Shown here one piece after another: positions 1-11,100 of a stretch of 64,000 bases of DNA. The notes under the pieces are model-generated. The model was not told where the DNA came from. It saw only the letters and a list, made by a program, of their open reading frames with translations, and searched no databases. Made by a program: the position numbers and the translations under genes. This DNA comes from Pseudogymnoascus destructans (taxonomy: Eukaryota > Ascomycota > Leotiomycetes > Thelebolales > Thelebolaceae), in the NCBI RefSeq assembly GCF_001641265.1, contig NW_020167535.1:905901-969900 (forward strand), read 5' to 3'. The stretch's first letter is position 1; each line of letters begins with the position of its first letter.

Positions 1-3000
1 TCGTTTTGATATGTTTCCGGAGTAGGTATACTTTATCCCCCTCCTTGAAGGCAGGTTCCATACTGCGCTTCTTGTTTGCGTATGCGGCGGATCGTTCATT
101 TAAGAATTGGATGTCCGTCGCAAGTTGTTCATGGAACGATTTCAGTTGTTCCACCACGATCAGGGCTTGTTCAGCTCGTGATTCATCCGGTCTTGGTTGC
201 CTATATGCTTCTGGCTGGTAGCCATAATTGGCAAAGAACGGTGAGACTTTCGTTGCTTCTGTCATCGCGCTGTTATATGCAAACTGTGCGATGGGTAAGA
301 TCTGAACCCAGTTATCCTGTTGATGATTGACATAGCTTCGCAGGTACTGTTCAAGGGTCTGATTTAATCTTTCTGTTTGGCCGTCTGTCTGGGGATGAAA
401 AGCTGTTGATAGCTTATGATTTGTTCCCAGTAGCGCCATCAATGATTTCCAGAATTTCGAAGTAAAGAGCTTGTCTCTATCTGAGATGATTTCTTCTGGC
501 ATCCCATGATCGGCTAATATGACTCGAATGAAGGTATATGCGAGCGCCTCGGCGTCGCTAGCTTCTAGATATGGTATAAACTTCCCATATTTCGTGAGTC
601 TTTCCGTGATGACGAGGATAGAGTCATATTCTATTCCTGTTAACGGGTCCTTGGAGGGTGGAAGCTTGACGATGAAGTCCAAAGCTATTGATTTCCACGC
701 TCCTTTTGGTACTGGTGTCGACTTGAGTTGTCCGTATGGCAGATGCCTATTGGATTTTGACTTGCTGCAAATGTCGCACTCTCTTACCACTGTCTCTACC
801 TGCTTCCTCATACCTGGGAAGTAGTAGTGTCGAGTGATTCGTTCGAAGGTTCGTGTTACTCCCTGATGACCGTGTGCTGGTAACGAGTGTTGTTCTTGCA
901 CCAGCGGGCGTCTCATTTGACTTGGGACATACACTAACCCTTTGTATCGAATCAATCCTTGTTCGTCGATGGTGAAGTCGCCTTCGACTTTGGACAAGAC
1001 TCGCTTGGCGCATTCGTCTGTTGCGTAAGCTTTCTTGAGTCTTTCCTCGAGTTCTGTATCTTCGATGACTGAGATCGTTGCTAGTAACTCGTTGTACTGT
1101 ATTCCTGCATCTGTTTTCTTCAGAATTGCTCTAGGTCTTTCTTCCTTTGGGCCGGCGTAGTCGGTCCGTCTGCTGAGAGCGTCTGCTCTTGCATTCTCGG
1201 AGCCCTTGCGATAGGTTATCGTGAAGTTGTAGGCTGCGAGGGTTTCTGCCCAGCGGACTTGTCTGCGGTTTAAAACCTTGGTCGTGGTGAAATATATGAG
1301 GTTCTTGTGATCCGTCCATACCTGCACAGGGTAGGTGGATCCCTCAAGATATACTCGCCACTGCTCAAAGGCAACGACAATAGCCAGTAGCTCCTTGTCG
1401 TGGATGTCGTAATTGAGTTCCGCGGGTGACAGTTTCCTAGAGTAGTACGCGATTGGTTTGAACTTACCGTTCTCGTCTGGTTGATTCAGACATGCTCCAA
1501 TTGCGAAGTCAGAAGAGTCCGTTTCGAGGATGATCTTCTTTGCAGGGTCAAATGTAGCAAGGATAGGTGCTTCCGTGAACTTCGTCTTAAGTTCCTGGAA
1601 AGCAGCCTCTGCCTTGTCCGTCCATTTGAATTCGAGATCCTTTCTGGTAAGCTCCGTGAGTGGTTGAGCTACCTTGGAATATCCCGAGATGAATCTCCGG
1701 TAGAAGTTGGCGAAGCCTAGGAAGGCTTGCACTTCCTTGACCGTGGTCGGTGTTGGCCATTCCAACACTGCCGTTACTTTTGCTTGGTCCATCTTGATGC
1801 CGTGCGTTCCAATAATGTAACCCAAGAATTCGACTTGGTTTTTATGGAACTCGCACTTCTCTGGTTTGAGGAGTAAGCTGTACTCTTTTAGTTTCTTCAG
1901 GACGAGTTTGACATGCTTGACATGCTCCTCCTTGGTTGCTGAATACACCAGGACATCGTCTAAGTAGACAATGGTAAAGATGTCTAAGTATTCGTGCAAA
2001 GCATCATTCATCAGTCGTTGCATAGATGCGGGTGCGTTTGTTAGCCCAAAGGGCATGACTTGATACTCGAATAGGCCATAGCGGGTGCGGAATGCTGTTT
2101 TCCACTCTTCCCCAGCCTTGATTCGGATCAGGTTGTATGCTCCTCGCAGATCTAGCTTACTGAAGATCTTTGCTCCTTGAAATCTATCGTGTAGTTCGTT
2201 GATTAACGGCAGGGCATACCTGTCCTTGATTGTGATGTTGTTCAACGCTCGATAGTCCACACATAACCGTAGGGAGCCGTCTTTCTTTGGTACGAAAAGC
2301 ACCGGACTTCCTGCTGGTGATGTGGATGGTCTGATGAATCCTTTCGCTAGGTTATCATCGATGTACTCCTTAAGTACCTTCAGCTCCTTTTCCGATAGCT
2401 GATATATTGGTCCGAACGGTGGACTCTTGTCTTTCTCCAAAGGTATCTCGTGATCCCATGGTTGGTGCTTAGGAAGCGCCTCGTTCTTAGGGCCTTCCTG
2501 GAATAATTGCTCGTATTCCTTGTACTCCACCGGTATACTCATCGGTGAGGATGCCTGGGCTAGGTCATCGAGCTCGGAGGTTGCACATAACTCCTTCCGG
2601 CCCTGGGAGGGTTTCTCCCGTTGTCGCGTGTCCGTCCGTTGTTCACACGCGCACTGGCTCATCACAATTTTGTCGTTCCACCAGTCGATCTGGGGGTTGT
2701 GTTTCTTGAGCCATGGCACACCAAGGATGCACGCATGGTTGTCCATGTGCACGATGTCAAACTGAATCGTTTCCTTGTGCCCGTGTAGCATGACCATTTC
2801 CAATGGGACCGTTTTGTGGGTCACCATTCCTTCATTAGTCGAGATGGGCTCTCCATCTACGACCATTAACGGGTATGGTTCGGTTTTCAATTGCGTCTTG
2901 AAACCTTGCGTGTCTGCTACTTTCTTTGTCATAAAGTTGCCCGTCGCTCCTGAGTCAATCATTGCTTGGAGGTGTCGCTGTTGTATCTTAGCGACCACAT

Positions 3001-3091
3001 ATAGTTGCATGCTGCCCGTCGTGGCGCATAGCTGGTCTGTACTAGGCCTCTTCGTGTCGCTCGCCGGTGGCCTACCGTCGAGGACTCCTAG
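1..3091 (-). CDS. Ty3/gypsy Pol polyprotein (protease, RT, RNase H, integrase), partial
   Basis: Polyprotein of element A1, translated in the -1 frame relative to gag and presumably made as a Gag-Pol fusion by frameshifting at 3091-3097. Counting from the first Met (3010), the aspartic protease motif IDSGATGNFM lies near residue 18. The RT active site YLDD is near residue 350, followed by RNase H and the zinc-binding N-terminus of integrase. No in-frame stop occurs between 3010 and position 1, so the frame is open to the window edge. About 117 C-terminal residues, which in A2 hold the chromodomain, are outside. Retrotransposition function is inferred from family knowledge. Confidence 0.9.
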
Positions 3092-5025
3092 TTTTTTGAC
3101 TCGTCCGAGGAAGGATAGTATTCATCCGCTTCCAATGGTGGTCCTTGGGGAGATCGTTTCCCTCGCTCTTCTGCTTCGTCTAGCAGATGTGGGTATTTCT
3201 CGTATACCTGTTCGCTTTTGATAGGCAAGTCCCCTTCAGACTGGCTTCGCCTGAGGGCGTGAACTTGCTCTGCGTCTCTGAAGTGTATCCTGGGCGAGGA
3301 TCGGGGAAACAACTGATTCTGGTGTTTCTTTTTCCAGTGGAGCTTGCAGTCATCTTCGCTGCAATATTCCCAGTAGACATACGCGTGCCAGGGATGATCA
3401 GTCTCTGTTGCGTCTGTCATTGATAGTTCCCGCTGTCCTCTCACCCATGCACTATCTTCCCTTGGAGGCGTGGAGAACGTGTCTAGTTGCTCCATGGCTC
3501 TCCTTTCGATGCGTGGAGTGGGTCTCGCATTTTCCCGTCGGAGCATATCTCTGGCTTTCTCGTCGTACTTCTTCAGGGCTCTCCTGCGGTCCTGGTAGTA
3601 AAGTTCGACGCTTTTCATATACTTCAGTTTAGCCATATGCTCGACATCCTTCTCCAGTTCTTCCGCTTCTTGGGCTTCCAACTTAGCTACGTCTTGGGAC
3701 GTGCCAAGCAGCCTGCGGGTATTCGTTAGTTGGTCGTAGTATCTCCAGAGGTCATCCTTGCAGTCGTCCACCTTGCATTTTAACGGAAGTCCCTGTAACA
3801 GGTTCCCGTAGAGGTCTTTAAGCATGGGGATTTTCCTCTGGCCATTGGGCTTGTCTCGTTCGGCCCTAATCTTCGCGTGGGCGTGTTTTGCCATGCGTCT
3901 TACTACGTTCTTGCACCGTGGACTCATTGGTTCCGTAGGTGCGAGTTCATCGAAGGTCTCCTGTTCCGAGACGGTGAACGATTCCGCCTCCGACCCTTCA
4001 TCTGAGCTCTCGTCTTCTGGGGTGCTTTCGCCGTTTATTCCCCAGTCCTGTTTGCTCACAAACGTTGCGTTCAACTGTCCTGTCCAGGTGGCATTGAGTT
4101 GTTTGCCGACTTTGCGTCCGCCGTTCCCTTTCTTTGGCTGTCTGCAGTCTCGGGCCATGTGGCCTGGCTTGTCGCAGTTAAAACAGAGTCGTTCCTTGAA
4201 TTGTCTGTCTTTCTTAGGGTCACGGGGTCGTCCAGGTTTGAACGTGGCATCGAGTTCCATTGGGTCCGACCAACGGTTGTCTCGCGGGTGTTGATCCCGT
4301 CGTCTGCCCTCGTTTCCCCGGTAGGGGTAACTTTTCTTGGGCTTGTCATAGGTCCGACGTTCCTTCTGGAATTCGTATAGTCGATTGTCGATTCGGACCG
4401 TATGTTCGATTAGCGCTACCATGTCCGCTGGTTGTTGTTCCAAACGGGCAAGTTCCATACGTATATGGCTCTTCAGCCCACGTCGGTAGTGGCTGATGAG
4501 TGCGCTGGCGTCCCATCCTGTCTGATTGCCGTATCTCTGGAATTCTGTGGAGTATGTGAGGGCGCTGCCAGTCTGCTTAAGTGCAAACAGATGGTCTTCC
4601 GCGGTCTTAATCTCATCGATGTCTCCGAACATGCGTCGGATTTCCTTACAGAATCCATTCCAGCTGCCAAACATAGTCTGCGTAGTTGTCATGCTTCCAT
4701 TGGTACTTTCATATTTGAAATAGTCCTTGAGGAATGGTTCGATCCATCGCAGGGCTTCCCCCCTAAGGTAGGATGCAGTCCACAGGGCATAGCTCTCCTG
4801 GGTGGGAAACTTCTCGTCATTGAAGTGCTGGTACAGTTCGACCTGTAGCAAAAACACCTCAAGTTCCTTTCGGTTGCCGGAGTAAGTGTCGGGCAACTTG
4901 ACGCGTAGAGTTTCCTTGAGTTCGTTGACGGTGGGTGCATCGGGCATCTCTTCATTCTCAGGCTTAGACCTCTGAGACGAAGTTGGCGTGGTGGGGGTTT
5001 TCCCCTTCGAACTGACGACAGACAT
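3088..5025 (-). CDS. Gag protein of element A1
   Basis: Intact 645-residue Gag. The N-terminal half is the retrotransposon capsid-like region (about residues 40-215). A CCHC zinc knuckle, CFNCDKPGHMARDC, lies at about residues 281-294. The C-terminal third is a long charged, helical extension ending in a second possible metal site, CSEDDCKLHWKKKH, which is common in Gag C-termini of fungal gypsy elements as far as I recall. The start is the first ATG after the LTR leader, 46 bp inside the LTR edge. The stop TAG at 3088-3090 directly follows the heptamer A AAA AAC, so Gag is the default product and Gag-Pol the frameshift product. A2 carries the same gene with a 2-bp deletion. Confidence 0.92.
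   Translation of the reverse strand: MSVVSSKGKTPTTPTSSQRSKPENEEMPDAPTVNELKETLRVKLPDTYSGNRKELEVFLLQVELYQHFNDEKFPTQESYALWTASYLRGEALRWIEPFLKDYFKYESTNGSMTTTQTMFGSWNGFCKEIRRMFGDIDEIKTAEDHLFALKQTGSALTYSTEFQRYGNQTGWDASALISHYRRGLKSHIRMELARLEQQPADMVALIEHTVRIDNRLYEFQKERRTYDKPKKSYPYRGNEGRRRDQHPRDNRWSDPMELDATFKPGRPRDPKKDRQFKERLCFNCDKPGHMARDCRQPKKGNGGRKVGKQLNATWTGQLNATFVSKQDWGINGESTPEDESSDEGSEAESFTVSEQETFDELAPTEPMSPRCKNVVRRMAKHAHAKIRAERDKPNGQRKIPMLKDLYGNLLQGLPLKCKVDDCKDDLWRYYDQLTNTRRLLGTSQDVAKLEAQEAEELEKDVEHMAKLKYMKSVELYYQDRRRALKKYDEKARDMLRRENARPTPRIERRAMEQLDTFSTPPREDSAWVRGQRELSMTDATETDHPWHAYVYWEYCSEDDCKLHWKKKHQNQLFPRSSPRIHFRDAEQVHALRRSQSEGDLPIKSEQVYEKYPHLLDEAEERGKRSPQGPPLEADEYYPSSDESKN
3091..3097 (-). 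promoter_or_regulatory. -1 ribosomal frameshift heptamer A AAA AAC (A1)
   Basis: On the minus strand the gag frame reads TCA AAA AAC TAG. Slipping back one base gives AAA AAA CTA GGA, which opens directly into pol. This is the textbook X XXY YYZ site. The same heptamer plus stop is present in A2 (32558-32564) and in the diverged element C (46857-46863), which argues for selection. No downstream pseudoknot was modelled. Confidence 0.75.
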
Positions 5026-5071
5026 GTTGCTTTGTGTGTAAGCCGGTACCTCGTAGAAGTGGTGCTCAAAG

Positions 5072-5546
5072 TGTAACGCTGACTTCTAAACGATAGAAGA
5101 CACAGAGGTTCTCTTGCGTAAAGGTTTACTTATCAGAGGAGGCAGGGGATCAGACACAAAGGCTTCAAGTAACACGTTACTAGTATATAACAAATACTGT
5201 ATTGAGTTGAGCACGAAGCTCCTATCTAAGGAAATACTACCTACTTATATAGTGGCGTCGTGCCTAGTGGACTCTTGGGAACTCACTCGAGTCCTCGGAG
5301 TCCTGGACTCTTAGGACTCTTCTCATCATCCTGCGAGTCCATCACGTGCCTAGTGGACTCCTGGGAACTCACTCGAGTCCTCGGAGTCCTGGACTCTTAG
5401 GACTCTTCTCATCATCCTGCGAGTCCGTCACGTGATACTTTCGGAACTACTATTCCCCGCTGCCCCTCCAGGTACCAGGGCCGGTCTCATGCGACCTCCC
5501 TCCTTCCTGTCCTGTAGTTGGCCAGCCTTCTTGTTCCGTCGTAACA
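5072..5546 (-). repeat. 5' LTR of element A1 (475 bp)
   Basis: The ends form the inverted pair TGTTACG / CGTTACA on the minus strand. U3 contains an approximately 80-bp direct duplication (about 5262-5345 and 5345-5430, each with the GAGTCC-rich block and CATCATCCTGCGAGTCC). The 475-bp A2 LTR at 34537-35011 has the same two units; the solo LTR at 24691-24965 has one. Confidence 0.9.
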
Positions 5547-6047
5547 CATTACACCCACGTCTCGTCAGTCCAAAGTATCCTATTCCAATCATTCCGTACC
5601 CAATCCTTATGTTCAATAGCCCATGAAAGTCGCTTTTGTCGATTTGTCTCTGAGATAATAGGCTTCCGCATAGCAATCCCTTAATAATTATTAGTCTATA
5701 TAGTAGTAAAGTAGAGAGGGATACTTACGTCGATTATAGCCTCTCACAGACAGAGCGCGGGTTAGGACAAGCCGTGAGCATGGAATATTAAGAATGCGTA
5801 TTATATTTGTATATGGCATACGCCTATTTGTGCGAGATGAGGCTATAAACTCAATAACCTCTTGAACTTGCTCATCGGATAGGATAAGTGGCCTACCCGA
5901 ACGCTTCTTCGGAGTTGGAGGGCCCTGGCAAGCATACCAAGCCTGCCGTTCCGTGCAGCCAATATAGGCTGCAATTTTTTGGAACTCCCAATCTAGGGAG
6001 CGTAGTAGTGCGCAACGAAGCCGCTCATCGCGAGTAAGATGAGGCAT
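5547..6047 (-). pseudogene. Tc1/mariner transposase, 5' half, with one intron, cut by A1
   Basis: Exon 1 is 5729-6047 and starts at ATG 6047. It encodes a helix-turn-helix DNA-binding region (MPHLTRDERLRCALL..., then SGRPLILSDEQVQEVIEF). A 49-bp intron at 5680-5728 has donor GTAAGT, branch CTAAT and acceptor AAG. Splicing joins phase 1 to phase 1 and restores a Tc1-type stretch (about AMRKPIISETNRQKRLSW, then DWNRILWTDETWV). The last motif carries the first catalytic Asp of the DDE/D triad. The frame then runs into the A1 LTR at 5546, so the rest of the gene is beyond A1, off the window. Without the splice the exon 1 frame stops at 5691. Confidence 0.82.
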
Positions 6048-6202
6048 TGTAGTTATTGAAAGAGTATGAATTTCCTACATATAAAATACAATAGTAGGAA
6101 TTTTGACGCGTTAAAAAGGTACAAACAAGCCTACGCGTACCCATGCTCCAACCCATGCCCAACCCCCGGTCATCTCATGACCCACACACAAAACTTATGA
6201 AC
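6048..6202. other. Tc1 upstream flank, no gene
   Basis: AT-rich leader of the Tc1 element followed by C-rich sequence up to the X insertion point. I could not identify the terminal inverted repeat because the other end of the Tc1 element is not in the window. Confidence 0.4.
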
Positions 6203-6207
6203 AACAC

Positions 6208-6520
6208 TGTAAGGATGCCTCCTTACACGGGGTACCCTCGGACCCGTAAGACAACGCGGAATAGGCGACATAGTAGTATAGCAGCATAGATGTTCTAGGG
6301 TCGGGGTCGATTCGGGCGGCAGACGGGAGTGGATCTACCGGTACTCTAAGGCCTAGCCGAGTCGGACCCCATTTAGGTACATAAGGGGTAGGAAGCTATA
6401 AGCTCCCCTTTCATCTTTTTTGTATCCTTCGTAGTAGACCTATAGGATAGAATACAGCATCACCTCCGACTCGCACTCCCATATGCACCTACGGAGAGCC
6501 GTATTCCCTGTGTCCTTACA
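6208..6520 (+). repeat. 5' LTR of element X (313 bp)
   Basis: Starts TGTAAGGA and ends TCCTTACA. The first 20 bases form a small hairpin (TGTAAGGATGCCTCCTTACA) in which the LTR terminus is repeated internally. Homologous to the 247-bp LTR of element B at 51548-51794. Confidence 0.95.
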
Positions 6521-6882
6521 TTACACAAAAAAGATCACGCTTGCCGGGGACGGCCGTACCTAAATAATATCCCACAACCGGAACGACTCAGGAGAACTGT
6601 CGAAACACCACCGACCGCGACTCGGTGACATTTCGAAGTAGAGACCTGATGACTCCAAATAGCCGTGACCCCAGAGAACTCACGGACAGCCAGTGGATCA
6701 GGGTTTGATCCTGCAGAGCAAGCTGGTAAAGTCGCCGACGCGTTGGCGCCGAATAGGATACGAGATCCTAAAGAACCCCCTCAAGCACAGAGGCAATTGT
6801 GAACAAGAGTGTTGATAGCTACGAGCTACCGGAAGTCAAACTCTTCCGTATCGACTGCGACTCGATACACCCCCGAATCAAG

Positions 6883-8181
6883 ATGTCGCGCAAGACGACA
6901 CAAAACCCACCACCCGACAATGACGGTCAACCGCTACGAATGACAACTAGGCAAACCGCCACAGCGGGCACGACCGCAGGGCCATCCGAAAGCCCCCCGG
7001 ATCGCATAGCGAACCTCGAGAACGAGATGCGGGAGCTCAAGGCGATGGTAGCCAGCCTCGTAGCTAGCCAGACCCGAATACCGTCTACGCCACCACCGGC
7101 TGCCGACGCCCCAGTGCGCACCATTGAGGCCGACGAAGACGAACAGCCTGCACCGACAATGCGAAACACGCCCGGCACCGTTCGACTGCCACCTGTCGAC
7201 AATGCGCGCTCTCCTTCAATCCCGGGTCTACCCCGACAGTACACCGTGGACCCTCCGAACCGTTACAAGAAATCCACCATCTCTGAGAAGATTACGCCGC
7301 TCAGCGATGGGATAGAACATACCTTTATGCAATGGAGCGCGTCCATTCGGGACCGACTTGTAGTCAATGAGGACCACTACCCTACCGACGTCTCGAGAAG
7401 AGCGTTGATATGGGGAACTACGACCGGCCTGGCAAAGAAATATCTGGAACCCCAATACCTATCGGATACGCATGGCTTCCAGAGCGCAGACGAAATGATG
7501 GACCTATTAGGATCATATTACCTTACGGGTAATGAGACCGAACAGGCCCGGAACGAATTCGACGATATGCAGATGGGCGAAAAGGGTCACTTACACGAAA
7601 CCTTCCCCGAGTTCAAAGCCCGCTTCCAAAGTGCGGCGATTACGGGACAAGTATCACAATCGGAGTGGTTTCGGTATATGTGGAACAAGCTCACACCGCA
7701 ATTCCGCAGCCGCGTGGCGGTCGTGAAGGACCAATGGAAAGGCGATTACCTCACCATGGTCCGAGCCTTAACCGCCTTCGACCAAGAGCGACGCAGGAAC
7801 GGCGAGTTGAGCTCCCAGTCCAAGAGCGGCGAGTCGAGCTTCCCAGGACGGGCCCGCCTCGGCTCATCCAGGTTCCCGCCTGTGGAGGCCGCCAAGACCC
7901 AACCACCGAAGACGACAAGAAGTCCGTTGGGTTCCTTCCAGAGGACTCCTTTCATACCCACCGCCCCCAAGCCGGACATAACAGGTCGCGTGCGGACCGC
8001 CGTGCCGGCTGCGTCTGGAAACTGTTTCAAATGCGGGAAGCCCGGTCATTTCCAGGACAGGTGCCCGCTCAACCCCACAGTCAAAGAGATTGACCGCGAA
8101 GCCCCTGAACCCGAAGAGCAGTGGGAGGAGGCAGTCGAACTCCAATCGGATGCGTCCCTGGAGGAAAACGACGAGGCCTAG
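6883..8181 (+). CDS. Gag protein of element X
   Basis: Gag of 432 residues starting at MSRKTTQ. An in-frame ATG at 6799 would add 28 residues, but the orthologous gene in element B starts at the equivalent of 6883 (MSKKPTS), so the inner start is preferred. A Pro/Thr-rich N-terminus precedes a capsid-like core (about residues 130-310). The CCHC zinc knuckle CFKCGKPGHFQDRC is at about residues 381-394. The C-terminus is acidic. It overlaps pol by 61 bp in another frame. Unlike A/C there is no canonical X XXY YYZ heptamer before the stop; the end reads GAG GAA AAC GAC GAG GCC TAG and is conserved in B. Confidence 0.9.
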   Translation: MSRKTTQNPPPDNDGQPLRMTTRQTATAGTTAGPSESPPDRIANLENEMRELKAMVASLVASQTRIPSTPPPAADAPVRTIEADEDEQPAPTMRNTPGTVRLPPVDNARSPSIPGLPRQYTVDPPNRYKKSTISEKITPLSDGIEHTFMQWSASIRDRLVVNEDHYPTDVSRRALIWGTTTGLAKKYLEPQYLSDTHGFQSADEMMDLLGSYYLTGNETEQARNEFDDMQMGEKGHLHETFPEFKARFQSAAITGQVSQSEWFRYMWNKLTPQFRSRVAVVKDQWKGDYLTMVRALTAFDQERRRNGELSSQSKSGESSFPGRARLGSSRFPPVEAAKTQPPKTTRSPLGSFQRTPFIPTAPKPDITGRVRTAVPAASGNCFKCGKPGHFQDRCPLNPTVKEIDREAPEPEEQWEEAVELQSDASLEENDEA

Positions 8182-11100
8182 GGAAAGGCTCCTTCCTAGG
8201 TCTACGCAAATGTGATCTGCGAGATCTCGACCTACAAGAACTCTTGGGCGGAACCCAGTTCTTAGTCGACACGACGCTGAGTCTGAACGGACTCGGTGTG
8301 CAAACGAAGGCTCTCGCAGACACAGGAGCAAACGGATACCTCGTCATCAACAAGCCCTTCGCGCTACGACTGTCGAAGGCGCTTCAGAGCCCCATACGGA
8401 AACTGCCCTACTCTGTACCCATACGTGGTTTTCAGCGAAAAATCCAAAGTCACGTATCGGAGTATATTCGGTTGCACTTAACAGTCGAAGGACGCCGAAT
8501 ATATAACTGCCCCTTTGTGCTCCTGGACCTCGGAGCGCAAGATGTGATAATTGGGAGGAAGCTTTTCAGCCGCTTCCGAATACTACTCGACTCTGCAAAG
8601 AGCTGGCTAGTATGGCCAAAGGAGTACCCGCCTACTCCTAGCTGGAGCAAGGAGATCACCTTGCCCTACCACTCGCGCGAAACGTCCATTCGACATCCTT
8701 CTCACCAGTCGGATGCGAATCGTAGGGATGCCGCAATCCACCACGAAGACAGACGCCGCGCAGGCGGACGCTCGATGGAAATGAAAGTGATAATTTCGGA
8801 CTCCGGAATGACCACCGACACTGCCCCGAGTACACCTCAGATCCCAGGGGTACCTTTCTTGCCACCGGCGAAGCCTGTACCAAGCTTCACGCCGGTGCAC
8901 ATCTGCGAGATCGGTGCAAACGCCTTCCACCACGAGATGATGCGAAGCGATGCCGAGTTCTTCCAGACCAGCCTTTACGAGATCGATCAGATCATTCGGG
9001 AAAAAGAATCCGAAGAGGATGACGAGACGATATCACTCATCCAGGAGAAACTCCCGCCTGTGCACCGAAAGTACACCGACGTCTTCTCAAAATTGGAATC
9101 TGATAAATTACCACCACACCGGGTATACGATCATAAGATACAGCTAGAGGCGCCGTTACCAAACGCTTTCTCCCCGCTCTACCGGCAAGGCACCAAAGAG
9201 CTTAAGGCTACCAAGCAATACCTGCTGGAGAACCTGGAGAAAGGCTTCATCGTCAATAGCAATAGCCCCTTTGCGTCCCCTATACTCTTCGTTAAGAAAG
9301 CGGACGGCAAACTGAGGTTCTGCATTGATTACCGCAAGCTGAACGGACTCACCCGCAACGATCCGTACCCTATACCGCGCATCGACGAACTACTTGGACG
9401 GGTGTCGAAAGCCAAGATTTTCACGAAACTAGATATCCGACAAGCCTTCCATCGCATACGAATGCACCCTGACTCCGAAGAGTATACTACCTTTCGGACT
9501 CGATATGGATCTTATAAGTGCAAGGTGCTGCCGTTCGGACTGACCAACGGCCCCGCAACGTACCAGCGCTACATGAACGACGTCCTCATGCAATACTTGG
9601 ACGACTTCTGTACGGCTTACCTCGACGACATTCTCATATACTCCGAGGACCCTACGGAACATATAGAGCACGTACACAAAGTCCTACAGCGCCTTCGTGA
9701 GGCAGGGCTACAAGCCGACCTCAAGAAGTGCGAGTTCAATGTTACCCGAACTAAGTACCTGGGTTACATACTGACCACTTCCGGTGTCGAGGTGGACCCC
9801 GACAAGATCGAACCCCTTCGAAACTGGATTCGACCGACCACCGTTACCGGTGTGAAATCCTATCTAGGCTTCTGTGGGTTCTATCGCCAGTTCATACGCA
9901 ATTTCGGGAAGATCGCGAAGCCCCTGACTACCATCACGAGCCCCTCGGAGCCGTTCCTATGGACTGAGGAATGTGAGAACGCCTTTGAAGAATTACGGCG
10001 GCAGCTACTAGCGGTGCAGGCACTACACCACTTCAACCCCGAATTGCCTACGAAGCTAGAGACCGACTCTTCAGACGGAGTCGTCGCCGGCGTGCTATCA
10101 CAAGAGCACCCGGACCAGCTCTGGTACCCAGTGAGCTTCTACAGCCACGTCCTTACCGGCCATGAGATCAACTGGGAAATCCATGACAAGGAACTCTTCG
10201 CCATCGTGAAAGCGTTCGCGAAATGGAGACCTGAGTTGGCCTCTGTTACGCAGCGAGTCGAGGTGTATACGGACCACCGCTCGCTCGAATACTTCATGAC
10301 GACGAAGGTTCTCACTGCGAAGCAGGTGCGATGGATGGAACTACTATCCGACTTCAACTTCCACATTACGTATACGGCAGGTAAGAATAACCTGAAGGCT
10401 GATATTCTGAGCCGAAGAGACCAAGACCTCGTAATGCAACAGAAAGTCAAGTTGGATAGTCGTGCGAGGGTGTTGCTTGGCCCTGCCCGCCTACACCCCC
10501 GTATCAGTGCCGAGTTGGCCGACAGTTATGTAGCATCGATCAATGCCATCGACCCCCCAAAGGCGCAGATGCCCTTCGATCTGATCGAGGCACTATGTGT
10601 AGACAACCGGAAGTCGTTCGCCGAGACACGCGCGAAACAACCCTTACCGGATGGGTACGCCCTAGCCGACCAACTCCTCCTGTACAAAGACCGCCTATGT
10701 GTGAACCGCCACACCGAGCTGTGTATGAAACTCATCCGAGAGGCGCATGACCAGGTGTCGACGGCGCACCCCAGCGGCCGGAAGACCTACCAGTTGCTTG
10801 CCCAGAAGTATCGCTGGGTCGGTATGGAAGCGGACTGCATACGGTATGTGCGTAACTGCGCGACATGCCGCCTTTCGCACACCAATGTCACAAAGCAACA
10901 GGGCTTTCTACACCCCCTACCGGTACCCGACTACCCTATGCAACACCTTACGATGGACTTCAAGGAGTTCCCAAGGGACAAGCACGGGTACGACAGCATC
11001 CTAGTGTTTATGGACCGCCTCGGGAAGAGTTCGGTGACCATACCGTGTTATAAGACTACAGATGCACGACAAATGGCGCAGCTGTTCATCGAATGGATAT

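Larger units (their letters stand above)
1..5546 (-). mobile_element. Ty3/gypsy chromovirus A1, 3' end off window
   Basis: Minus-strand LTR retrotransposon. Reading right to left it has a 5' LTR (5072-5546), gag (3088-5025) and pol (3091 to the window edge). Position 1 aligns with 29468 of element A2, and the two copies are almost identical over the shared 5.5 kb. Its 3' end and 3' LTR lie outside the window. It is inserted in a Tc1/mariner transposase gene; the flanking 5547-5551 (CATTA) should be the 5-bp target duplication, but the partner copy is not visible. Gag and pol show no stop or frameshift in the visible part, so this is the best preserved copy of the A family here. Confidence 0.9.

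Noticed and set aside
6748..6765. TGGCGCCGA near 6745 as the primer-binding site of element X
   Set aside because: It lies more than 220 bp beyond the LTR edge and differs from the equivalent in element B. A primer site should adjoin the LTR.
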